NCBI GenBank assembly: GCA_002338895.1
Contig: DDJH01000246.1
Coordinates: 11,914-20,869, forward strand
Direction: 5' to 3'
Length of the DNA: 8,956 nt
DNA from: Lentisphaeria bacterium UBA1829
Lineage (GTDB): Bacteria > Verrucomicrobiota > Lentisphaeria > Victivallales > UBA1829
Below, one piece after another: positions 1 to 6,085 of this stretch (positions within the stretch are counted from its first letter, which is position 1; each line of letters begins with the position of its first letter). Position numbers and translations under genes: made by a program. The notes beneath the pieces were generated by a model. The model was not told the origin of the DNA, ran no database searches, and saw nothing but the letters and a program-made list of their open reading frames with translations.

Positions 1-458
1 CGCAGATCGGCGTTCGGGATGAGACTGCGGCCATCGGGGGAATCGCTCCCTGCGGACGGCTTCTCTGCTGTCATTCCTTCCTGCGGGATTTTGCGTCGAT
101 CAACGTCAAAATGGCGAAGGAACAGGATCTGTCTCTGACGCCGTCGACGATTTCCGGAGTCTGCGGAAGGCTCAAGTGCTGTCTCAAATACGAGCACGAG
201 GGGTATCTGGAGATGGAAAAGAACATGCCCCGGCGCGGAGACTGCTGCGAATGTCCGGAAGGACGCGGACGGATCGTCGACCGGAATCTGCTGACACAGA
301 AGGTCGTGGTCTGCCTGGAAGACACCAACCGGAATGTCACCTGTTCCAGAGAGGATGTCCGCGTTGTCTACCCGGAAAAACACAAGGTCCCGAAAAAATC
401 CTCCGACCGGCGCGACGACGGAGGCAGCGGAAAAAAGAATTCAGGAAATGCGAAATGA
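1..458 (+). CDS. ricT: RicT/PSP1-family regulatory iron-sulfur protein, C-terminal part (5' end outside window)
   Basis: The frame is open from the left edge (first full codon at 3) to TGA at 456-458, giving 151 visible residues; the start lies upstream. Two C-x4-CC clusters (visible residues C17/C22/C23 and C54/C59/C60, within PCGRLLCC and VCGRLKCC) around KMAKEQDLSLTPSTISG are the hallmark of the PSP1 C-terminal domain. In Bacillus RicT (YaaT) these cysteines bind [4Fe-4S] clusters, and the protein works with RicA and RicF to steer RNase Y and phosphorelay targets. Outside Firmicutes the role is unclear. After the domain comes a strand-rich segment (ECPEGRGRIVDRNLLTQKVVVCLED) usual in the family, then a charged Lys/Arg/Gly tail. 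An additional CCEC motif (residues 81-84) follows the conserved cysteines. It overlaps the next gene by 4 bp. Family assignment is firm; cellular function is inferred. Confidence 0.9.
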   Translation, partial: QIGVRDETAAIGGIAPCGRLLCCHSFLRDFASINVKMAKEQDLSLTPSTISGVCGRLKCCLKYEHEGYLEMEKNMPRRGDCCECPEGRGRIVDRNLLTQKVVVCLEDTNRNVTCSREDVRVVYPEKHKVPKKSSDRRDDGGSGKKNSGNAK

Positions 459-847
459 AACCCGGTGATCCCATCCAGTGCCCCCACTGCGGAGCCGACT
501 CCTTTCTGAAAAAAGAGTCGGTCATGGACGGCTGGACAAAAGTCGGCGAGGTCCTGAAATGCGCCTCCTGCTCCGCAGTCATTGCCGACTGTGCACAGGG
601 GAACGCCGCCCGGGAATCGTCCGACGCGGCAGACCGCTTCAAAAAATTTCTGGGAGCGGAAGACGAAGCCGCCCCATCCCTCACTCTTTCCGAAACGGAC
701 AAACGATTCTGCAAGGATTGCGCCCACATGATTCCGCACCCCTTCCAGCTCCGCTGCGAACGAACCGGACAAAACGTCAATCCCATGGATGACTGCCCCT
801 TCTACACCCCCAAACACACAAAAAACGACACGCCTCCCCCCCGCTGA
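455..847 (+). CDS. Small hypothetical protein with two Cys clusters (zinc-ribbon-like)
   Basis: This 130-residue protein starts at an ATG that overlaps the stop of the RicT-family gene (ATGA), with AGGAA 7 nt upstream, so translation is probably coupled. The N-terminal part shows CPHC (9-12) and CASC (36-39), a four-cysteine zinc-ribbon arrangement like those in small nucleic-acid or chaperone-associated proteins. After an acidic linker (about 50-80), a second cluster has C86-x2-C89, C101 and C114 in a CKDCAH...RCERTG...NPMDDCPFY context, probably a second metal site. There is no signal peptide or membrane segment, so it should be cytosolic. I do not recognise a named family. Its position suggests it acts with, or is regulated together with, the Fe-S protein upstream; that is inference from context only. 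The C-terminus is low-complexity (Thr/Pro/Lys). Confidence 0.8.
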   Translation: MKPGDPIQCPHCGADSFLKKESVMDGWTKVGEVLKCASCSAVIADCAQGNAARESSDAADRFKKFLGAEDEAAPSLTLSETDKRFCKDCAHMIPHPFQLRCERTGQNVNPMDDCPFYTPKHTKNDTPPPR

Positions 848-892
848 ACGGAAAAGGCGCGTCCTCCCGAAAAGGTTTGGAAAAAGAAGAGC

Positions 893-936
893 GCGAGAAG
901 GAAACAACCTTTCCTCAAAAGGTTTTTCCGTCTCGC
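893..936. terminator. Bidirectional intrinsic terminator hairpin between convergent genes
   Basis: Arms GCGAGA (893-898), GGAAA (900-904) and AACCTTT (906-912) pair with AAAGGTT (918-924), TTTCC (925-929) and TCTCGC (931-936). This gives an 18-bp interrupted stem with a 5-nt loop, one mismatch and one bulge. For + transcripts the inner stem runs into a T-rich 3' arm. For minus transcripts the hairpin is followed by a pyrimidine/T-rich run (CTCTTCTTTTT). An 11-A tract sits at 937-947. The position between the stop of the + gene (847) and the stop of acpS (976) fits a shared terminator. Confidence 0.65.
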
Positions 937-975
937 AAAAAAAAAAACGACCACCCAACACCACTTCGAAGCCGC

Positions 976-1353
976 CTACCCCTCCGCGACCGCCATGGCG
1001 ATGGCATGACCGCGTTCATGACTGATGCTGATGAAAATCTTCGAAATCCGCAGAGACTTCATCGTCTGCGCCCCGACGCCGGAAAGAGAGACCTGAGGAG
1101 CGCCGGAGGGATTTCCGACGATCTCAATATCGCGCCACGCGCACCCGGAGCCGAGACCGCAGCCGAGCGCTTTTGCGACGGCCTCCTTTGCGGCCCATCG
1201 ACCGGCGATGAATTGAATCCGGTCGCCGCGGCGTTCAGCTTCCGCCATTTCCCTCTCCGTCAAAATATACCCTGTGAAACGCCCGCCATGGCGCTGAACG
1301 ACTTTTGCGATGCGTTCGATCTCGACGATATCGGTTCCGATTCCGACGATCAT
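976..1353 (-). CDS. acpS: Holo-[acyl-carrier-protein] synthase AcpS
   Basis: AcpS transfers the 4'-phosphopantetheine arm of coenzyme A to the conserved serine of acyl carrier protein, switching on fatty acid synthesis in the cytosol. The 125-residue length is normal for the family. The N-terminal GIGTDIVEIERI (4-15, metal-binding D8) and the GRWAAKEAVAKALG block (51-64, with E57 as the second metal ligand) are diagnostic. The C-terminal ISISHERGHAIAMAVAE matches the usual ending SISH...AxAxVv. The ATG at 1353 overlaps the radC stop as ATGA, and GAAAGGG lies about 9 nt upstream. It is the last gene of the minus-strand operon and is followed by the hairpin at 893-936. No key residue is missing. 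Confidence 0.96.
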   Translation of the reverse strand: MIVGIGTDIVEIERIAKVVQRHGGRFTGYILTEREMAEAERRGDRIQFIAGRWAAKEAVAKALGCGLGSGCAWRDIEIVGNPSGAPQVSLSGVGAQTMKSLRISKIFISISHERGHAIAMAVAEG

Positions 1354-2297
1354 ACACCGCGCCCTTTCTTTTTACCTCTCCGATCGGAAGCCTTCAGGTA
1401 GGAGACGGGATCTTCCGTGACCTGGAAATCGCGTTCGCGCGTCATAGGCTTTACGGCGCCGGGCCCGTTTCCCTCGCGAATATCGCGGACGGCGGAAAGA
1501 CGGGCGAGAGCGCTGAAGGCCTCTGCACTTCGTTCCTCGGGGGAGAGCTCGGACATTTTCTTGGATTCCAAAGCCGGCGCGGGGGAGATCGGGCGTTCGA
1601 GCGGGATCAGCTCCCCCGCCTCGATGCTGTAACAGGCGTTCCGGGTGATGATCAGATGATCGAGGATGTCCAGACGCATGGCTTCGGCGGCGATTTTAAT
1701 GGAGCGGGTCAGCTGCAGATCAGCGGGGGAAGGAGAAGGGGTCCCGCTCGGGTGATTGTGGAGGAGAATGATTCCGCGGGCGGACATATTCAAAGCGCGC
1801 GTCATCAGCTGGCGGGGATGGATGTAGAGCTGATCGATGGTCCCTTCGACGAGGATCTCATCGCCGATGACCTCGTTCTGGGTATTCAGATACACCACCA
1901 TAAAGACCTCGTTTTCCAGTCCTGCGAGCTTCATTTTTGCATACCGGAGCACCTCCTGCGTGGACGAGACAATCTCTCTTCCGCGCACCTGCTCATACAA
2001 ATAATCCGTGCACAGCCCCTTCATCAGATGGATCAGCAAAGCGACATTCGGTCCGACGCCGGGCACCTCCGTCAGACGATCAACAGGCGCATCCATGATC
2101 CCGCTCAACGATCCGAACGTTTTCAGCATCGCCTTTGCGATCGGCTTCACGTCGCGGCGGCTGATTGCGAAAGTCAGCAGCAGTTCAAGCTTCTCATAAT
2201 CGAGCAGGCCGTCATGTCCGGCTTTCCGATAGCGTTCGCGGAGCCGTTCGCGATGTCCCGCGGCGCCTTCGGGATCAAAAGAAGAGTGTCCCATCAT
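1350..2297 (-). CDS. radC: RadC/JAB (MPN+) domain protein with long C-terminal extension
   Basis: This 315-residue protein has the usual RadC order: an N-terminal basic segment (GHRERLRERY, 14-23), a UPF0758-type helical region with a helix-hairpin-helix motif (VPGVGPNVA, 78-86), then a JAB/MPN+ domain. Its zinc signature H180-N-H182-PSG-x-D193 is intact (H-x-H-x10-D). The name comes from an old E. coli DNA-repair allele; the family's biochemical role is still unsettled, and JAB relatives are metalloproteases. The typical family length is about 220-230 residues, so the last 75 or so residues (from about 241, charged, with no motif I recognise) are an extension. ATG at 2297 overlaps the upstream methyltransferase stop (ATGA), with GGAG 5 nt upstream. 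A second ATG at 2294 is an equally plausible start at 8 nt. The 3' end overlaps acpS by 4 bp. Confidence 0.93.
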   Translation of the reverse strand: MMGHSSFDPEGAAGHRERLRERYRKAGHDGLLDYEKLELLLTFAISRRDVKPIAKAMLKTFGSLSGIMDAPVDRLTEVPGVGPNVALLIHLMKGLCTDYLYEQVRGREIVSSTQEVLRYAKMKLAGLENEVFMVVYLNTQNEVIGDEILVEGTIDQLYIHPRQLMTRALNMSARGIILLHNHPSGTPSPSPADLQLTRSIKIAAEAMRLDILDHLIITRNACYSIEAGELIPLERPISPAPALESKKMSELSPEERSAEAFSALARLSAVRDIREGNGPGAVKPMTRERDFQVTEDPVSYLKASDRRGKKKGRGV

Positions 2298-3505
2298 GCC
2301 GGCTCCCCGCGTTTCAGATACGTCAAAGACTCAAAGTGAGCGGTGGTCGGGAAGAAATCGAACAGCCCCGTTTCAACAACCGTCCATCCCTGATTCCGGA
2401 ACAGCGCAAGATCACGGGCCAGCGTGTCCGGTCCGCAGGAGACATAAACAAGATCCCGCACCGAACTTTTCCCGATCGTCTCGATCACGCGCCGCTCCAG
2501 TCCGGTTCTCGGCGGATCGACCAGCAGCAGCGAGCGGCGTTCCGGATGAAGCGGCAGCTGATCCAGCATCCGGACCGCGTCTCCCGCCAGGAAGCGACAG
2601 CGCGACAGACCGCGCGACCGGAGATTCCGCGATGCGGCACGAACCGATTCCGAATCGATCTCCACCCCGAAAATCCGTTCGACCCCCGCCTCCGCCGCGA
2701 GAGCCGAAAACACGCCGCATCCGCAGTACAACTCAAGGAAGAGCTCCGGCTCCACCTTCCGTACAATCCGGAGGAACTCCTCTCCGAGACGCGACGCCAT
2801 CCCCGGATTGATCTGGAAAAAAGAGGCGCGCGGAACCGAGAAATCCCCGAAGGCAGGAATCGTATCCGTCAGCCACTTTCGTTTCAGCTCCACCCCCTCC
2901 TCCTCCAGCAGGATCGCGCCGTCCGCGGGCGTATAGCGGAACGTCAGGAACGACGTTCCCTCCGGCAGATGCGACCGGAACTCCCGATCCCCGAGTTTTT
3001 TCTCCATCATCCGTGCGATCTCCGGACAGGCCAGCAGACAGTTCCGGATATCCAGCACAGTCCGGTTGTCCTCCATCCGATATCCGGTCCGGACCGTCTC
3101 ACCGGACTTTTCGACCGTCAGTCGGATCTTGTTCCGCCATCCGGTCCGGCGGTCAGCAGGCACCGGTTTCCGCATACCGGCCGGATCGACCAGCCCCGGA
3201 TGCACCAGAAAACGCTCGAACTGCTTCTGTTTCCACTCCAGCTCCGTTGCATAGCCGACATGGGCATAGCTGCATCCCGGGCACTCCCCCGCATAGGGAC
3301 AGACGGGACGAATCCGATTCGGCGAAGGCGTCAGGATCTCCCGGATCACCCCCTCCGCATACGACTTTTTCTCTTTCACGATCTCAACGGCGAGCACATC
3401 TCCGGGCGCTCCTCCGCGAATGAAACAACGTTTTCCGGACGGCATGGCTGCCACCGCTTTTCCGCGATACGCAAACGCATCCACCTTTAGAATCACATCC
3501 TGCAT
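2294..3505 (-). CDS. rlmD: TrmA/RlmD-family RNA (uracil-5-)-methyltransferase with TRAM and [4Fe-4S] motifs
   Basis: It predicts a SAM-dependent enzyme making 5-methyluridine in RNA. The 403 residues contain a TRAM-like OB domain (about 3-58) and an iron-sulfur motif C69-x5-C75-x2-C78 with a fourth Cys at 156 (or 160). The C-terminal Rossmann methyltransferase has FFQIN (229-233), ELYCGCG (258-264), DPPRTG (330-335), the catalytic Cys357 in SCGP, and Glu392 in HFES as the likely general base. TRAM plus the Fe-S motif point to RlmD or RlmCD (23S rRNA) rather than TrmA (tRNA), but the substrate is not proven. SCGP replaces the common SCNP. ATG 3505 has no strong ribosome site. A TTG at 3535 overlapping the upstream stop (TTGA) is an alternative that adds 10 residues. 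The frame stays open further upstream, but that part lies inside the preceding gene and is not coding. The 3' end overlaps radC by 4 bp. Confidence 0.92.
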   Translation of the reverse strand: MQDVILKVDAFAYRGKAVAAMPSGKRCFIRGGAPGDVLAVEIVKEKKSYAEGVIREILTPSPNRIRPVCPYAGECPGCSYAHVGYATELEWKQKQFERFLVHPGLVDPAGMRKPVPADRRTGWRNKIRLTVEKSGETVRTGYRMEDNRTVLDIRNCLLACPEIARMMEKKLGDREFRSHLPEGTSFLTFRYTPADGAILLEEEGVELKRKWLTDTIPAFGDFSVPRASFFQINPGMASRLGEEFLRIVRKVEPELFLELYCGCGVFSALAAEAGVERIFGVEIDSESVRAASRNLRSRGLSRCRFLAGDAVRMLDQLPLHPERRSLLLVDPPRTGLERRVIETIGKSSVRDLVYVSCGPDTLARDLALFRNQGWTVVETGLFDFFPTTAHFESLTYLKRGEPA

Positions 3506-3531
3506 CTTCGTACTTACACTTCTGTTCGGTT

Positions 3532-4725
3532 TCAACGGGTTCCGGCTTCCACCATCATGGCTTTCCGCCATCGTTTCCCGACGCTTTTCAGGGAGTAGAC
3601 CGCTCCGAGCGTATCCATCACAATCAGTTCTCCCGGTTCGGAACCGGAAAACAGATAGAGAACCGTCCCCAGCGTTCCCGGCCGAACCGATTTCGGTTCG
3701 CAGGAGGAAAACTGTTTCAGACTCTCCAGATCCATCCGGCTGATTCGTCCCTTGATCAGACGCATCAGGAAAAACAGGCCGTCCCGCTCCTGCCAGACCA
3801 TCTTTCCGGTCGAATCGGCGGCCACCTCCTTCTGTTTTCCGTTCACCCGGAAAAAGATTCTGTGCCGTCCCCGGCTGTCCGGCTCCGACGCGAACGCGAA
3901 GGCGGATCCATCCGGCTTCATGCAGACCAGCGAACGGATCCGCAGAGGATCGGTCAGCACCTCTTTGGCAACCACCTCTCCGGTTTTCGCATCGAACCGG
4001 TAGATGGCATCTTCCGCAACGACAAGCAGCGTCTTTCCATCCGGCGTCACGCACAGATATGGACGGGGACCGGAGCGGAGAGTCCGTCCGGATCCATCCT
4101 TCAGATCCGTCATCCGAATGGTTCCGTCCACTTCCGCGGCAAAGAGAACCGTTCCGGCAAGGACAAATGCAAACGGTTTCATCCCGGACAGGAACGCCGT
4201 CTCGCGTCCTTCCGCCAGATTCAGGACCGATATGCCCGCGCTCTGTTTCAGGCTCTCCTGTTCCTCCGCCAGCGCAACTGCATACTTCAGCGAACTGCCC
4301 AGACGCAGAGCCTTCAGTTTTCTTCCCACCTCAAAATATCCGCAGATCCGTTTCCGCGGCACATCCAGCAGCACAACGCGCGCACCCTGAGGCCCCTCTT
4401 TTTTCCCGACCGACTCCAGAAACGCAATCAGACTTCCATCCGGCACCGCGGCGGCATCGACAATCCGGAGATGTCCCGTCCCGGCAAGACTCCATCCGGG
4501 GGTCCAGCGGTAATCCTTCCGGTGATCGGGATACGCGGCCGAGAGAGTCCCCTCCTTCCCCTTCGGAAGCGCCTGAAGACGATCCTCCGCGCGGATGTTC
4601 TCATCCGCCTCGATTTTCGGAAGCTCCAGACTCTGTTCCTCGTTCGGAATCCGGATTTTCAACATATTCTTTTCCGCGGCGGAAAGGAGAGAGACCATCA
4701 GAAACAGCAGCAGAAAACGAATCAT
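3532..4725 (-). CDS. Exported beta-propeller-like protein of unknown function
   Basis: This 397-residue protein begins with MIRFLLLFLMVSLLSAAEKN, a classic Sec signal peptide with a likely signal peptidase I cut after SAA (about residue 17). No lipobox Cys is present, so it should be periplasmic or secreted. The mature part carries repeated strand-turn-strand units of the type xxPDGxxxAFxxE/D...I..FDxxTGEVV: around 92-105, 223-252, 267-291 and 365-380. They resemble YVTN/WD40-like propeller blades, although the repeats are weak. No catalytic motif is visible. Translation is well supported by AAGGAGG at 4740-4734, 8 nt before the ATG. It lies 32 nt after purT and 26 nt before the RNA methyltransferase, so it is co-transcribed with cytosolic housekeeping genes with which it has no obvious link. 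Family and role are unknown. Confidence 0.82.
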   Translation of the reverse strand: MIRFLLLFLMVSLLSAAEKNMLKIRIPNEEQSLELPKIEADENIRAEDRLQALPKGKEGTLSAAYPDHRKDYRWTPGWSLAGTGHLRIVDAAAVPDGSLIAFLESVGKKEGPQGARVVLLDVPRKRICGYFEVGRKLKALRLGSSLKYAVALAEEQESLKQSAGISVLNLAEGRETAFLSGMKPFAFVLAGTVLFAAEVDGTIRMTDLKDGSGRTLRSGPRPYLCVTPDGKTLLVVAEDAIYRFDAKTGEVVAKEVLTDPLRIRSLVCMKPDGSAFAFASEPDSRGRHRIFFRVNGKQKEVAADSTGKMVWQERDGLFFLMRLIKGRISRMDLESLKQFSSCEPKSVRPGTLGTVLYLFSGSEPGELIVMDTLGAVYSLKSVGKRWRKAMMVEAGTR

Positions 4726-4733
4726 GGATCAAT

Positions 4734-4740
4734 CCTCCTT
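4734..4740 (-). promoter_or_regulatory. Ribosome binding site of the propeller gene
   Basis: On the minus strand AAGGAGG is followed by 8 nt and then the ATG at 4725. This is a full anti-Shine-Dalgarno match. It fixes the start of the exported protein at the signal peptide Met. Confidence 0.8.
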
Positions 4741-4757
4741 TCCTCCGCGGGAACCGT

Positions 4758-5939
4758 TCAGAGCTGAACGGTCAGAGCGGCCCGCATTTTTTCGACTTTG
4801 GCCAGAGCCTTCTCAACGGAGCTGTCTCGGGCGAGAAGCACGCCGAGCCGGCGATGTCCGTTCAGCTCCCCCTTTCCGAAGATCCGCAGCGAGGTATCCT
4901 TTTCCGCGAGCACCTGCTCCAGTCCGCCGAACGACACATGGTTCGAAACCCCGTCCGCGACAATCGCCTTGGATGCCGACGGCCCATGGAACGCAATATT
5001 CGGGATCGGCAGACCGAGAATCGCCCGGGCGTGCAGCGCAAATTCCGAGAGATCCTGCGAGATCATCGTCACCATCCCCGTATCGTGCGGACGGGGACTG
5101 ATTTCGCTGAAGATCACCTCATCCCCCTTGACAAACATCTCCACGCCGAAAATACCGCGTCCGCCGATGGCGTCGGTGATTTTTCCCGCGATCTCCTCCG
5201 CCTTGCGCAGCGCCGTCTCGCTCATAGCCTGCGGCTGCCAGGACTCCTGGTAATCGCCGTTCACCTGATGATGTCCGATCGGTTTGAGGAACGAGGTTCC
5301 CCCTCCGTGACGGACCGTCAGCAGCGTGATTTCGTAGTCGAAATCGACGAATCCCTCCACGATGACCTTTCCCGCTCCCGCGCGTCCGCCCTCCTGCGCA
5401 GTGTGCCACGACGCCTCCAGATCCGCCTCGGAGCGGATCACGCTCTGTCCATGTCCGGACGAACTCATCACCGGCTTCACCACGCACGGGATTCCGACTT
5501 CCGCCACCGCCTTCCGGTACTCCTCCTCGGTGGAAGCGAAACGATAGCGGGAGGTCGGCAGCCCCAGCTCCTCCGCGGCCAGACGACGGATTCCCTCGCG
5601 GTTCATCGTCAGATACGTTGCCCGCGCATTCGGGATCACCGTATACCCCTCCTGCTCCAGTTTGAGCAGTTCCGGCGTTGCGATCGCTTCGATTTCCGGC
5701 ACAATATAATCCGGTTTCTCCGTTTCGATCACCGCCCGGAGCGCCTGCGGATCAAGCATATTGATCACATGACTCCGATGGGCGACCTGCATGGCGGGAG
5801 CATTTTCATAGCGGTCCACCGCGATCACCTCCACGCCGAGGCGCTGCAGTTCGATTGTCACTTCCTTCCCGAGTTCGCCGGATCCGAGAAGCAGAACCTT
5901 GATCGCGCTTGATGTAAGAGCCGTACCCAATGTCGTCAT
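4758..5939 (-). CDS. purT: Formate-dependent phosphoribosylglycinamide formyltransferase (GAR transformylase 2)
   Basis: PurT uses formate and ATP to formylate glycinamide ribonucleotide, the third step of purine synthesis, without folate. The 393 residues align by eye with E. coli PurT almost throughout. The N-terminal GSGELGKE (19-26, E22) and E82 (GAR binding), R114, K155, the SSSGHGQS loop (159-166), metal ligands E267 and E279, and SPRPHDTGM (281-289) are all present at the E. coli numbering. It is an ATP-grasp enzyme acting in the cytosol. I chose the ATG at 5939 because it gives MTTLGTAL, matching E. coli, and sits 7 nt from GGAG. The adjacent ATG at 5942 is only 4 nt away. The open frame reaches an ATG at 5978, but that is at the predicted transcription start. 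It is the first gene of the operon behind the promoter at 5986-6014. Confidence 0.97.
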   Translation of the reverse strand: MTTLGTALTSSAIKVLLLGSGELGKEVTIELQRLGVEVIAVDRYENAPAMQVAHRSHVINMLDPQALRAVIETEKPDYIVPEIEAIATPELLKLEQEGYTVIPNARATYLTMNREGIRRLAAEELGLPTSRYRFASTEEEYRKAVAEVGIPCVVKPVMSSSGHGQSVIRSEADLEASWHTAQEGGRAGAGKVIVEGFVDFDYEITLLTVRHGGGTSFLKPIGHHQVNGDYQESWQPQAMSETALRKAEEIAGKITDAIGGRGIFGVEMFVKGDEVIFSEISPRPHDTGMVTMISQDLSEFALHARAILGLPIPNIAFHGPSASKAIVADGVSNHVSFGGLEQVLAEKDTSLRIFGKGELNGHRRLGVLLARDSSVEKALAKVEKMRAALTVQL

Positions 5940-5946
5940 CATCTTT

Positions 5947-5951
5947 CTCCC
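5947..5951 (-). promoter_or_regulatory. Ribosome binding site of purT
   Basis: Minus-strand GGGAG precedes AAAG and then ATGATG. Measured from GGAG, the spacing is 4 nt to the first ATG (5942) and 7 nt to the second (5939). The second spacing is the usual one, and the second ATG gives the conserved PurT N-terminus. Confidence 0.7.
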
Positions 5952-5985
5952 ATCTGAATGTTGTCGTCGAGAAAACACGCGGATG

Positions 5986-6014
5986 AATATACGATTTCAG
6001 GACCTTTTTTTCAA
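5986..6014 (-). promoter_or_regulatory. Sigma70-type promoter for the purT operon
   Basis: On the minus strand TTGAAA (6014-6009) and TATATT (5991-5986) are separated by exactly 17 bp. They match the -35 and -10 consensus at 4-5 of 6 positions each. Transcription would start near 5979, leaving a leader of about 40 nt before the purT ATG at 5939. The promoter lies in the 143-bp gap after apbE, so purT probably has its own transcription start. No PurR-like operator is visible. Confidence 0.65.
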
Positions 6015-6036
6015 GCATCCGGACAAAAATCCATGG

Positions 6037-6077
6037 AAAAAACGTTCTTTTTCTTTCCTTGCACGCCCCTCCGGGCG
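6037..6077 (-). terminator. Possible weak terminator after apbE
   Basis: On the minus strand, 8 nt after the apbE stop, CGCCC (6077-6073) can pair with GGGCG across a GGAG loop. About 20 nt later there is a run of six T (6042-6037). The stem is short and the T run is detached from it, so this could be coincidence and read-through into purT is possible. Confidence 0.3.
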
Positions 6078-6085
6078 GAACGTTC

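Noticed and set aside
3506..4054. Upstream extension of the RNA methyltransferase frame
   Set aside because: The frame is open, but it runs through the 3' part of the propeller gene in another frame and does not resemble the family N-terminus. The TRAM domain begins right after the ATG at 3505.
2165..5912. Long + strand open frames opposite the minus-strand operon
   Set aside because: They are antisense to well-identified genes (acpS, radC, rlmD, purT). Their Arg/Pro/Ser-rich composition is typical of GC-rich shadow frames.
5940..5978. Earlier Met starts for purT (5942 and 5978)
   Set aside because: 5978 coincides with the predicted transcription start and lacks a ribosome site. 5942 is only 4 nt from GGAG, and the second ATG reproduces the conserved N-terminus.
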